64,000 bases of DNA from the NCBI GenBank assembly GCA_020747015.1, contig JAGTJM010000004.1, positions 1,178,001 to 1,242,000 of the forward strand. Direction: 5' to 3'. Below the pieces are notes generated by a model, which saw only the letters and a program-made list of their open reading frames with translations, was not told the origin of the DNA and searched no databases. This DNA is from Pyrenochaeta sp. MPI-SDFR-AT-0127 (Eukaryota > Ascomycota > Dothideomycetes > Pleosporales > Cucurbitariaceae). This document shows positions 45,975 through 57,295 of the stretch, piece by piece; positions within the stretch are counted from its first letter, which is position 1, and each line of letters begins with the position of its first letter. A program made the translations under genes and the position numbers.

Positions 45975-48370
45975 ATGGGCGATCGCATGCGAAATATAGA
46001 CTTCTTCGCTCAGCTGGACGGACACGTTGAAAGGGCAATCCAACAAGCCGAAATAGACGTCCAAGCCATTGAATCAGAATACAGAAGAGCATTAGAAGAC
46101 AGTAAAGAGGCATACAGCGAAGCGCAAACATGGCGACCAAGCGAGCACAGCAACCAATTTCAAGATACGCTGGGCCGCCTCTTCAGTGCAGCAGCGCTGC
46201 AAAAAGGGGTGCAGAGAGCCGAAATCTTCCATGCAACGTTTAAAATCGCCGAGAAAAGATTTGGGACGCCGGCTACCATGGCGCACATGACACCCTCCCG
46301 AGCAGACTACTTATACGACGTCGCACACAAGAGTGCGTACCCACCAGGCTATCCATACCAGCCACTAGAGCCTCGACAGTTTCGTTACCTAGAGCTGCTT
46401 CCCAGCGAGAACCCTTCATCCCGACCGCAATGTCGCCTATATCGCGGAGAACCAGCAGACAGCAATTACGCAGCATTGTCGTATGTGTGGGGCCAACGAG
46501 ACACCTCAAATCCCGTGTTCATCGAGCTTGAATCCCAGACCTTTGAGGTGACGCCGAATCTGTTTTCGGCATTGCAGGAACTGCGGCACCCGACGCAAAA
46601 GATTGCGCTGTGGGTCGATGCCATTTGCATTAACCAGAATGACGTTTTGGAGCGAAATGAACAGGTGAAGCTGATGACGGCGATATACGAGAATGCGAAC
46701 CTCGTACTCATGTGGATGGGGCGTGCAGACAAGTCCAGCGATGCAGCGATGAAGTTCCTTGTTGGCTTCGACAACGGAATCTCGGAGGACATGGCACGGC
46801 CTGATTTGCTACAGTACTCGTTCAATATCCAAGCTGGGTTAATTGGACTTCTTTCGCGAAGATACTGGTCAAGAGTCTGGATCATGCAGGAAGTCATCGT
46901 GTCACGAGCGGCGTATATCTGTTGTGGGAGCTACGCTGCGAGCTGGGCTGCGCTGACCCAACTCCTGGTCCCGCTCAGTCCTGTAGAATCTCTCCAGTTG
47001 CAGTTGAGCGGGCAGTATCTAGGCTTTCATACTATCCAAAAAACTGCCAGCGATCTCGTCTGGCCGATGGCCCAGCTGAACTTGAAGAGGCAGATGCATG
47101 AAAAAATCGCGTGCTGGGAAGGTCTTCAAATGGCGCGCCAACGAGGCGCGACAGACGCCCGTGATTTTATATTCAGCCTGTTGGGCTTTGTGGACGAGAT
47201 GCCGATCGAGGTGGACTACGAGACGCCGGTGTCAGAGCTGTATCGTTCCTTGGTCACGAATTTTATCACACGAGACAAAACCCTGGATATTTTGACAATG
47301 TGTAGGAATTTCGATCCAACTGTCAAAGGCGGCCACAGGAACGCAGATGACCAACTAACAAGCAGTACTATTTCTGAAATGAGCGGCATGCTTCAATTGC
47401 TGCTTCTGAATCTAGGTAAACATGAGAGTGGTGACGAGAATGAGGATGCAAATGTTGGAAGAAGCGGCGGAGAGAAGGGTGGGCATGGAAGTGAGACAAT
47501 CATCGACCCCAAACAAGCATAGGATAACTTCGCTAATTCAACGAAATAGGTCAGACCAAATCCTTGGAAAACAACACAACATCTGAAGAAGTATCTAGCA
47601 GCATAAATGTTGCTGAAGGAGGCAAATCGTCTTTAACCACACAAACAGAAGCTCGTCAAGGCCCAATCCCGCCGCCATCACTCTTGATCCTTCCATCATG
47701 GATTCCGCGGTGGGACATGAATGAAGTCCATCCAAGTGTCCAGATCGCTCTCGATCCCCGGCGGACAGCATCGTGTTGGGCATCCGGCTCACGCCCCGCT
47801 GAGGTCAAATTCTCTAAGCCAGGCACCCACTTACTCGCACGCGGCATTGTGGTGGACGTGGTAGCGTCCAGCCCGAAAGAAAACATGCAAGCAAACCACG
47901 CCGGCCTGATGCGCGAGCTTCGCACGGAAAAGCAACCATCCAATGTGGATACGACATGGCAGCGCTTCCGGGACGAATGGGCCGCGTGGGAAACTTTTAT
48001 CGAGCACAGCGGATCCTCGCAATATGCTACGTTAACCGAGCAGAGAGAAGCATTCGTCGACGCCGTGCTCATGGGCCTTGACGTCGGCGGCGAAGCTAAG
48101 AAAGGCCCGTACCACGATCTTCTCGCCTCGAAGCTCGACTGGCCGCTCACCGGCTCCTTCGCCTCGGACCCGTCATCCTGGCGCAGCGATGCCTTCGCAG
48201 ATTCGCAGAAGCACACCTTCGTCATCACAACGGCTGGGTTTATGGGGCGGGGCCCGAAGACGTTGGAGCAGGGAGATGTGGTGTGTGTACTGTATGGGGG
48301 GAGGATTCCGTTTGCGTTGAGGCCGGCTGAAGGGGACTTTTATGTGTTGGGGGAGTGCTGTGAGTTGTGA
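45975..48370 (+). CDS. HET-domain protein with long N- and C-terminal extensions
   Basis: Two exons (45975-47415 and 47550-48370) join in frame over a 134-bp intron to 753 residues. The first 140 residues are helical and unrecognised. The HET domain follows: YAALSYVWGQRDTSNP, then LWVDAICINQND near residue 210 and a block including RRYWSRVWIMQEV. The segment ARDFIFSLLGF marks the usual post-HET region. The second exon carries a separate C-terminal region with ILPSWIPRWDMN and ends in GDVVCVLYGGRIPFALRP, frequent in this HET subfamily. It is co-oriented with, and 1.5 kb downstream of, the ankyrin-CorA gene. Function is death-inducing recognition by family analogy. Confidence 0.88.
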
Positions 48371-48800
48371 ATTTAATTGGCGAGGAAAAAGAGAGAAAGT
48401 GACTGACGTTTACTCTAGATATATCTGGCGCTATGGGAGGTGAGCTGGTAAGGGAAGGGATAGGTCGAAGTTTTCAGGAGCGGGATTTCAGCTTGATTTG
48501 ATGACTTCCCAGGTCGGTGGAGTGGTGTTCTCTGCTGGGTGTGGAAGATGCTGTTTATGCGGGAAGTATATATGGTTAAGCAATAATTTTATTACACCCC
48601 TTTCCAATCTATGAATAATACCCACTGTGGGCTAGATACAACATTTTAAGACAGTAAAACTTTATTAGAGCGGGTAACTCTCACGCTAAAACCCCTAAGA
48701 AGCCTACTAACATCCAGCAACCTGCTCACCACACCAATTACCTACAGATAGACTACCAAGGTACGAGAACTATCTACATACAATCATCCAATGCTCACCA
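48371..48800. other. 3' flank of HET gene
   Basis: No gene is seen. It is A/T-rich from 48575 with probable polyadenylation signals. Confidence 0.5.
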
Positions 48801-48970
48801 ATCTACAGAACAGACCAGACAAAAAGACGGAAAACAATACAAAATCCGAAGAAGTATCCAGCAACAACGTAACCGGCGCCAAGAAAAAAGCAGATCCGCC
48901 TTACCTACCCACCCAAACACTACCCACGCCTCCAATCCTCAAAGCACGATATTCCCGGTCCGTCAGTCTG
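48800..48970 (+). pseudogene. Decayed copy of a HET-gene segment
   Basis: The bases around 48824-48861 match 47569-47606 in the neighbouring HET gene with about five differences in 37. The protein reads ENNTKSEEVSSN against ENNTTSEEVSSS there. The similarity fades after about 40 bp, though both continue Pro/Thr-rich. It is a short remnant of a tandem duplication of the HET C-terminal exon and abuts the stop codon of the next HET gene. Confidence 0.55.
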
Positions 48971-48975
48971 TAAGT

Positions 48976-51009
48976 TTATATTAAGTAAACCCTACGTCGC
49001 AACTTCCAAAGTAATAGCACTTGCTCTTGAAAAACTCCCACTCCGATTCTGTGAAACGAGTCTCTCCCTGTGATGTTATGAAGCGCCATCGTGACGAGCA
49101 AAACGTAATGCAAAGGGCCATCTCCTAGGTCCCAATAAACACCAGCATACTTTTTCCATTCTTCGCCCGCACTTTTCCCAATGGGAATGCATCTCACAGC
49201 TTTAACGTCAAGCACATCATTCTGATCGAACCTCATCCAGCCAACCAATTGGCCATTTGAACCTTTGAGCGTGCAGTCTGTATTTTGGGCCCGTTCAATA
49301 CGACAACCTCGTGTAAAATCTGCGATGGAAGCGATAATGCGGCGCTCGCCAATATCTAACTCGAGATTGCTATTTGATCCAGTTATTTTAGTTTGATTCC
49401 AGTCATGCTTAGCTCCATAACGAATCTCCCCCGCGTATGCCATCCAGGACCATGATGGCACTTTCATGTCCTTGAACATGATTGGCTGCATCTTTGCATT
49501 GCCAGAGCGTTGCCATAGCAAACTTATGTGGAGAAAACATTCCAGAATGCCATACACGCTGTTCGTTTTGTGAAAATTCGCCAGTCTAGATTCAAGTCCT
49601 TGGATGGCTACGGGCCGATCTTCCAAGTTTGTGATGCCGAGGCTGGAGTACCGAGTGAAAATGTCTACAAACATAGAGTCCGCGATCTCTGGAAGAAGAC
49701 GCGAAGCTGTTTGAGGGAAGTTTGAATCGCCTAGCCAATCCAACTGTCTAAAAGAATCACGAAGGCATTCAGAGCGGATGACAGATCCACACTCCCAGTA
49801 TGTTTGCGCCGCAGTGAAATGGATAATTCGCCGCGATAAAGCTCGTTCTTGGAACACCCAGGCCCGTTGGTTTAAGATGCCTTTCTCCACATACTCGTTG
49901 AAATCGTCATCTACTCTGTTAGAATGAGGGTTGTAAGTATTCTCCCCATGTAACAGACGGACACAATGTTTAAGTGGCTGGCGGCGAAGAAAGCCCTCAG
50001 TGCAGTTTTTGGCAGAGGTAGCGGCAATTGTGCAGTATGCTGAAGTAAAGACGCTTTCCATGCGTTTAGACTCCCGTTCCCAATCTTCCCGGTCGTTCTG
50101 GATTATGCAAAGTGAATCAATCCAGAGATACCGTATCCCAAGTTCCTGTGTGACCTCAACGGCATCTTGAAATGTTTTCGGTAATTGGTCCATCTCTATT
50201 TCTTGGCAAAACTCCCTTATATTCTCCCTTGTAGTGGAAAACGTTACAGCCTCACCCCAGCGGTGGGAGAGGGCAATGTACGTTCCTTTTTCACCCTCCG
50301 TACAACGAAGGCGAAGCTTAGCTCGATCTCCAACGTCAAGAACCCTTGTGGGTAATTTTGGGTCCAGTCTAAAGTGATCTGCGTGATTCCCGTGCCTCAG
50401 AGTACAGTCTTCAAGCCATTCTCGAAGCAAGAGGAAATAGAATTCATCCCCGACTTCAGGCAAGACGTGGAATATGGCTTTACAGTCAAGCAGCGCTGTC
50501 TTCGAGTCCGATTCTGCATGGAGCCTCAAATCTTGTCCCCAGCTTTGCTGAGCTTTCCCCGGGACCATTAAATATGGCGTTTGGACAGAAACATGTATTT
50601 GGCTGCGATATTGGCCGTGGAGCTTCTCGCCAAGCCTAAAAATCAGTCGGCAGAACTCGCAGGCCGCTCCCCGCTCGAGCAAAGGAATGTCGCCAATTAG
50701 ACGTTGGGGAATGTCTTTGCATAAGCTGCATAGCTCCGCTGTGATTGGATTTGGTGGCGTCAGTCCTAATCGAGCGACCTTAGTTGCGAAAGGACCCGTA
50801 AAATCTGGAATTAATTTGTCTGCCAGTGTGTATCGTTGTGTGTTCCTCTGTTCCAGCCGTCTCAACTCGAGTTCCGACCGTTCTCGCTCCGTCTCCCACT
50901 CCGCCGGCCATTCACTCGATTCTTCTAGTTGAGATTCAAAGACCTTTATTAGGTCCATTCGATCTCGCCGCGTCCAAAGGCTTTCCAGCCAATCTAGATC
51001 CTCGGGCAT
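48976..51009 (-). CDS. HET-domain protein
   Basis: Intronless, 677 residues, ATG start. The HET domain spans about residues 245-400, with YIALSHRWGE, LWIDSLCIIQNDREDW and NQRAWVFQERALSRR. The N-terminus has a charged coiled stretch (residues 15-60). A Cys pair segment follows (CSLCKDIP near 90, CEFCRLIF near 120), similar to the CXXC pattern of the HET gene at 13571. The C-terminal third has PSWSWMAYAGEI, a recurrent HET-family motif. It is convergent with the other HET gene; their stops are 0.6 kb apart. The likely role is in incompatibility or a cell-death response. Confidence 0.9.
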   Translation of the reverse strand: MPEDLDWLESLWTRRDRMDLIKVFESQLEESSEWPAEWETERERSELELRRLEQRNTQRYTLADKLIPDFTGPFATKVARLGLTPPNPITAELCSLCKDIPQRLIGDIPLLERGAACEFCRLIFRLGEKLHGQYRSQIHVSVQTPYLMVPGKAQQSWGQDLRLHAESDSKTALLDCKAIFHVLPEVGDEFYFLLLREWLEDCTLRHGNHADHFRLDPKLPTRVLDVGDRAKLRLRCTEGEKGTYIALSHRWGEAVTFSTTRENIREFCQEIEMDQLPKTFQDAVEVTQELGIRYLWIDSLCIIQNDREDWERESKRMESVFTSAYCTIAATSAKNCTEGFLRRQPLKHCVRLLHGENTYNPHSNRVDDDFNEYVEKGILNQRAWVFQERALSRRIIHFTAAQTYWECGSVIRSECLRDSFRQLDWLGDSNFPQTASRLLPEIADSMFVDIFTRYSSLGITNLEDRPVAIQGLESRLANFHKTNSVYGILECFLHISLLWQRSGNAKMQPIMFKDMKVPSWSWMAYAGEIRYGAKHDWNQTKITGSNSNLELDIGERRIIASIADFTRGCRIERAQNTDCTLKGSNGQLVGWMRFDQNDVLDVKAVRCIPIGKSAGEEWKKYAGVYWDLGDGPLHYVLLVTMALHNITGRDSFHRIGVGVFQEQVLLLWKLRRRVYLI

Positions 51010-52489
51010 TTTAGTGGCTTAGTTATGCTGCAAATGGTGTAAAATCAATGGTACGGAGCATTGCCTAGGCGCATGCTCTTCTTTTTGACAGAAAGAGGAA
51101 ACAGCGACAACAGAAGCTAGGTAACGCTGCCTAAACATTTACTAGCTAAATACGCCCTTTTTGTCAACAAGAATCAATCTTATTCTAAGAGAACAGTATG
51201 AACAAATCGATGAATCGATAAAGATCGACGATGATAGGGAAGGCGAAACTGACGAGCTGAGCTGTTAGTACACTGCAAAGCAAAAGCCAGAGATGAGGTG
51301 AAAAAGAAAGCTAAGTGGGTTACCAAAAGGTTGTGGTAGTTAAAGGAAAATGTGGTTGGTGTTCAAGATACAAAGTGTATTGTATGAGTGATGGTCTAGA
51401 ACCATCAGGTAAAAGGACTATATAGCTCTACGCTAGTCCTATTTGGGACGACTCCATTGGTGGACGTCGCCCATCGTGGAGATAGCAACTACTATTAATA
51501 CTCAGAGTAGTAAATAAGAATGATCCTTCTAACAGTTGGGAGTGTTTAACACTGTGTGCTAACAGGAGCGAGAAGTTCTGCCTCGTTAAACAAGCAGCCA
51601 CAAGGCTCGGCAATCACAGGTTTACACTGCCACTTCCAGTGATTGATCGTTCTCACTCTCACGTGACTATATCACACTACTAAATCGTGTAACTTATATT
51701 TATAAGAAATGAAGGGAAATTTTAAATGCGAGATTTTGTATACTGGAGTAGGGATGCATTTCTGTTTTAGTTTGTTAGTAGATAAGTTATTTAAGGGTAG
51801 TATTCTTCGTATATCTATACTCTTAGCTTGTCGAAGTTCTTATCTCCTGAAGGCGTTTTTGCTGTATGGAGAATACTAGTGTGAAGGCCTCGCCACACAG
51901 GGGATATACACGCTACTCAACAAAGCCTCCCCTCCCCACCTTACTCCGTAACTCCCATACCGCCACTGCTCCTCCAACTCCACTTTTTATTCCCTTGCCC
52001 CAGTGCATGCATATAACCAAAGCCTACTAAGCAACACCGGCTCCGTTTCGTCTTGAGCACTCTTAGCCCAGGTCCTATCTAAGATAACCACGCTGTGCAA
52101 CGGCACAATAGGACACTAAGATACTTGAGTATTTATTCTAAGATTATCTTATTTGTATAATTATTTTTAGTGTTATTATTACAGAGATTGCTGCCAGTGT
52201 TCCTCCACAGCGGCGTCTCCAGCACGCAGGGATGGATGTTAAACATTCTTTGGCGCTCTGAAAGTACAGTGGATTTGACTCAACTAATTAACCTATACCA
52301 GTTTGCGTGACCGTACAGGTCTTGTTACCTCGATTTCACCATTGTCAGGCGTGGCAGGTTCGTTGACATTCACCTTAAAGACACGGCTACTAACTTCTGA
52401 AGATATCGGTCCACAAGAAGTCTCGAACTTCTTTCCGCTCCCTACATCACTCAGTCACACCGCATACCGAACCTGGGTTTCCCTCCATC
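51010..52489. other. Repeat-like gene-poor region
   Basis: No intact gene is seen. Parts (51660-51860, 52120-52190) are A/T-rich with many TA steps, and the rest has stop-ridden frames on both strands. It looks like mutated repeat or transposon sequence, but I found no matching second copy or terminal repeats here. Confidence 0.45.
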
Positions 52490-53187
52490 ATGCCCAAGTA
52501 CGAAAATATCACGACTGAAGGCCCATTGAGCGCCTCTCCATCGCAGAAGCGACAATTACGAAGTTGCGTCAAGACTTTCTATACCAGGAGCTTCAGCGTA
52601 CTAGCGATGCGACCGATGATGCCGATGAATATGGATCACATTTCGTCACGGCAGAGGATAATAGAGCCTAACTCCTACAGCACAAGCTCGAGAGCCCACA
52701 AGGCTACCAAGAATTTCTCACAAATGAACACTATCACTTGACCCATAAATATAAAAAGCTCCAAGTCCAGTACCACAAGCTTCTAGTCAAAGCGAATGCC
52801 ACCTAATGTAGCATCCACCGAAGTATCGAAATACATCCTATCAGAACGACACTGGCAACTGTATCCCGAAAAGGAACAACGGCAAAAACAACAAAAACAA
52901 TAACGACAACGGCTTCAACATTAGAGATCAAAAAAGTAGCCGGCCAACCAATACTGCTGTCCACGGTGCACGCGCTCACAGCCGCGCCAAACCACGAGCC
53001 AGACGCCACATGAAAGCCAAAGCGAAAGATAATAGCGCTACCGTTGTGAAGCCTCCGCTATATAGTGACCATTGCGCAAAGGAGACGCGGGGAGACAAAT
53101 GCCGTATCAGAGCTTGCCACTACCTCCATAGGTGCCAGGCTGAACTATACCAAGACCGCCTGGGTGACTGTTTCAGGAAATTCTGAC
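52490..53187 (+). pseudogene. Frameshifted zinc-finger/coiled-coil gene relic
   Basis: Protein-like text changes frame at least three times. It begins MPKYENITTE and moves to RPIERLSIAEATITKLRQDF with an internal TAA after EDNRA. It continues QGYQEFLTNEHYHL, then SKYILSERHWQLYPEKEQRQ in another frame. It ends with an Asn-rich stretch and a CCCH-type finger pattern in SDHCAKETRGDKCRIRACHY. The Cys-x8-Cys-x4-Cys-x3-His spacing fits an RNA-binding CCCH finger. The breaks and internal stops mean that no intact product is made. The original family is not identified. Confidence 0.55.
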
Positions 53188-54194
53188 GAGGCCAGGCCTG
53201 AAGGGTTGTTATAATTAAGGCGTGGAAAAAGACAAGGACGCGGGTTCTAAGATGGAGAGGAACTGCCGACAAAGACTACTTTCCGCTACACCAAGCGAGC
53301 GCGCAAGTGTATCTTGGGACTAGCTGTTTATATGAATTGCTTGTTGGGTCATCTTTTCGGTGCCGCGTCGAGGACCTGTAATCTAACTTCTTTGTGTTTC
53401 TCGTTGAGCCAGAGTGCATTTTGCAGCGTCAATGATTTCCATATCTTGTCCAGCCAATCTCTTCTCCTGATGTATTAGTTATTTCTTTGATTCGCTACAA
53501 AGACAATTTGAACGCATTATGCCAAAAACCCTCAATGACGTGAGGGGATCTGCCATCTTTGGGATTTTACGCCGAGTTTTTGCAGCAGTCACTACTGCCT
53601 TTGTGAACACCCGTTTCAAGTTTAAATTCTCCAAGCTAGCTTTCAGAGAGAGAGAGAGAGAGAGAGAGACATTTTGCGCTTGAGATGTCAAATGCGCCTC
53701 GTTCTTGGAATCAGGTTCTGCTTTGACCGTCTTGAAATTGTCAGTCTAGGCGTTGGAGAAGTGCATGCGGGTCGCCAAGCATGCTGCATTGGGAAACCAG
53801 GAGACATCATCGCTGTATATTCAAGCAGGGATGCTCATGGGTTACGAACCTTGAGTGCTGGCAGAATCTGCGGTTTTCCTGCAACTTGGCGATCTGCCCT
53901 ACGTGTGCATGTCGACCTGGGCAAGAGTACAGTTCACAACACACGACCACAATTGCTGACTGCACACGTGACATGCTCGGGCGCTGGAGCAAATGTGGAA
54001 AGCTCTACAGCATAGAGTTTGGTTGTTCTCGTATTCAAAAGGGGTGTTAAACCGTTACGGGCGGCTTCGACAAGGGCAAAATGACGGAACTACGGAGTTT
54101 CGGCTTCCGCGCAACCTCGAGGAAGAAAGGCAATGGAACTACCATATATATATCTCGCGACAATCTTGCAATCTGCATTGTTCTCCACGACACC
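53188..54194. other. Spacer before FAD oxidoreductase
   Basis: No gene is supported. It contains an AG microsatellite and, next to 54195, the promoter of the oxidoreductase. Confidence 0.5.
53645..53669. repeat. (AG)n microsatellite
   Basis: Twelve AG units in a row, likely variable between strains. Confidence 0.9.
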
Positions 54195-55846
54195 ATGGGT
54201 ATACTTTTCTCCACTGTGCAAAACGGGGTCAAGACTCTCGTCTCAGTAGTAGCTCTGCTCAGAGCGCTATCCAATGAATTCAATCAAGCCTTGAAGCGCG
54301 CGTCACAATCCCCAGGCCTGCCGAATCCAGAACCCACTTCGACGTATTGGCTCAACGATCCCCCATTTCCAGATCTTGTCAATGTGAGATCGCCCGAGTT
54401 GGCGCAAACGGCAGATGTGGCAATCATTGGCTCGGGGATTGCGGGTGCTGCTATCGCGCGGTCAATATTGCATGAGCGACGCCGACAGAGCGCCGGGAAG
54501 CGCGAAAAAGTTGTTGTTCTTGAAGCTAGAGAGCTGAGTAGTGGTGCTACTGCTCGGAATGGGGGTCATATTAAGCCTGCGGTGTACGATTCGTTTTCTC
54601 GATTTAGCAAAACCTTTTCCAAAGATCGCGCTGCAGCTTTGACGCGTTTCCAACTACGGCATGTGGAAGCCCTGATTGGTTTATGCGATGGGGAGGGTAT
54701 TGAAGCTGCTGAGGCGCGAAAAGTTGAGACGGTTGATGTCTTCCTAGACAAAGAGACATTCGACAAGGCGGTTGAAGATGTTAGCGAGATGAAGAAATGG
54801 ATACCCGAGGTCGAGATCGCAGTATGGGACGGGCCAAAAGCACAAGAGGTCTGCCATTCCACCGCTGGCTTCTGGTATCTTCCTGAAGCTAATATGAGTA
54901 GAGATTTGGTGTCAACGCTAGCGTTGCTGGTGCTTTGTCCTACCAGGCAGGCGCTATCTGGGCATATCGATTCACGGTGTCTATCTGGAAGGACCTTTTG
55001 ACCGACTTTCCTGACACGCTCTCTATTGAAACACACACGCCTGTAGAGTCGGTAAGTGTGCCAGACAACGGGCCACCCGGCTTTCCATACGCTTTGCAGA
55101 CTGCGCGCGGAACACTTCATGTGCGCCACGTCGTCCACGCGACCAATGCATTTGCAAGTCATCTTGTCCCCGGCCTGCGCAACAAGATTGTCGGTGCACG
55201 AGGCCATATGTCTGCCCAGCAACCAGGGCGACAGTTTCCGCGCGCTGGCGGTATGCGCTCCTGGAGTGTTGTCTATGGCGGGGGATTCGACTATGTTTCC
55301 CAAAGACCATCGGCGAGCAGTGATGCACAGGGAGACGTGATGCTTGGTGGCGGCTTTATGCGGTCGTTGAAACAGGGCATTGATCAAGTTGGTTTATACG
55401 ACGACGGTGTAGCCCTTGAGCCTTTGACCACCTCACATATTGCAGGGATCTTTCCGGCAATCTTCCATCCGAAATGGGGCGCGGGTGCTGAACTGAAGCA
55501 AGTGTGGTCTGGAATTATTGGTCTGACGGGGGACTCACTTCCCTTTGTAGGCCGATTAGATAAGAAGCTCACGGGGCGCAATGCTAGGGACCACGGTAGT
55601 ACATTGAGTAGCAACAAACGGTATGGGGAGTGGGTTGCAGCGGGGTTCTCTGGAGAAGGGATGGTTTGGGCATGGCTCTGTGGAGCCGGTCTTGGAATCA
55701 TGATTGCGGGGGTGGAGGAAGAGGAGTTGACAGAGGCGCCCGGAAGGCCTGGCGGCAAGTTGGCAGACTGGTTCCCGGCGGAACTATTGGTCTCAAGCAA
55801 GAGAATGCAGACTGCAGATGTGACCAACTTGGCTAATCAAATGTAA
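54195..55846 (+). CDS. FAD-dependent oxidoreductase (DAO family)
   Basis: Two exons (54195-54848 and 54902-55846) join in frame over a 53-bp intron to 532 residues. The start was set at the ATG in CACCATGGG, a strong context; the frame is open to 54081. The FAD motif is VAIIGSGIAGAAIARSIL near residue 72, followed by ELSSGATARNGGHIKP, which is typical of glycine/D-amino acid oxidase-like DAO proteins. Across the splice it reads AQERFGVNASVAGALSYQAG. The C-terminal FAD contact is IIGLTGDSLPFVGRL. Probable role: oxidation of a secondary amine or amino acid. The intron donor is GTCTGC, which is weak, so this site deserves a check. The hydrophobic N-terminus (residues 1-25) may be a membrane anchor. 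Confidence 0.85.
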
Positions 55847-57295
55847 ACTGATCGACATTTCCAAGACAATGAAACGCGCAGACCAGGGTCAGGATGAAAC
55901 GTACTTGGGTTAATCCAAGATTCTGAACAGCTTTGATCATTATTGACTAAACAGGAACGCAAAATGGTTCTTCGCACAGGATGGACATTGGTTGTGCAGA
56001 GTCGGCAGGTTGCTGTAGCTTCCATTGCGTTTGCGAATCCAGCACGTTCATCCTGATTGAAGAAATTGATAACCTGATAAGTACTCAACCTTGTAGTGTT
56101 TGTGCAGAGTCGTGTTGGAGGAAGCGTGACGTGATAGAGGAGAAAGTGTGTTGCAGCATGATGACGTCTACTCGAAGCTAATTTCTGATACGAGCAGACT
56201 ACGCTCAAGTGCGAATTGAAATGATTGTGCCGTAGCTATTCGCACAAACGCCACAAGGTTAATGGGTGGAGTCGTGCGCTGATTTGCAGACTTTTATAGA
56301 TGTTGTGTATAGAGATGGCACTCTGGCACGATTGAGTTGGTTGTCGGTTAGTTCCAGTGTCAAAGTGCTTGGTCTTGAGTATTATTTGTGTACTGTTGGT
56401 GTTAATTTGTGCTCTATATCATCTGGCTCAAAGTGTTTGATGCAATCTGAGTCTCTTTTCCCACGAGTGAGTTAATAAGCCCATCAACAGAAATAAGCAT
56501 GGTGCACCGCCCTTCAGCAACGTCTTAATTCCACCGCAATCAATCCTTCCTCACTGCGCCAACCGCCATGACGGTAGCCATTTGGTTGCATCAAAGACCA
56601 GAAGCCGAAGGTGCGCCGTAACGCAAAGTATATGATGCCATAGCAGGAACTATCAGCTCATAACGTCGGTTCTATTGAGTTCCAGATTGCCGTTCCAGCC
56701 GACATGTCTTGGAGCCGCGTCACAGGCTGAGAGGCGGAGTGAGGAAGCGAGAAAATGGTCAGTGCACCGCCACACCTGTCCGAGTGCAAGAATGCAGCAG
56801 GCCGAGGGGGAACAAGTTGTGTACTGCAGCAAGTCTTCCGGTGAAAGCAAACAACACGGCAAAGGGCGTGCTGCATCAGGCTGGCAAGGTCATGGACGGC
56901 AACCAGGCGGCCAGGGACAAAGCAAAGGCGTGGTGTCACGACGTGTCGCATCATTCACGGGTGTGCCCAGGCTTTGGCGAAAGGTGGGGCGCCTCGTACG
57001 TCAGCCAATCAAGACGAAACAGGCAGTCACGAGCCACTCTTTGATACGTCATGGGCCATGGAAAAACAAGACGTTGGCAGCATCATCGTCCCCCCCATCA
57101 GCCTTACCAAGGACGGGGAGCATATAATAAAGAGGGACACGGAAAACGTCAGCAGTTTCCTTGTCCAAACTCTTCTTCTCTACACTCACCACTCCATCGC
57201 AACGATATTCTCGGTAGCGAAAAGCACCTCGTCCTGCACGCCACCACCATCGCATCCTCCCGCAAGACCCTGCATACGTCACATAGTAGTCCAAA
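55847..57295. other. Promoter-proximal intergenic region
   Basis: No gene is supported. The overlapping open frames at 56650-57130 on both strands are a by-product of G/C-rich sequence. A TATA-like element sits near the right end. Confidence 0.5.
57122..57131 (+). promoter_or_regulatory. TATA-like element of the tetraspan gene
   Basis: ATATAATAAA lies about 165 bp before the ATG at 57296 in otherwise G/C-rich sequence; a C/T-rich stretch follows it. Confidence 0.45.

Noticed and set aside
56675..57127. Overlapping frames near the tetraspan promoter
   Set aside because: Several frames on both strands are open together, as expected in G/C-rich sequence with few stops; none shows a family feature.
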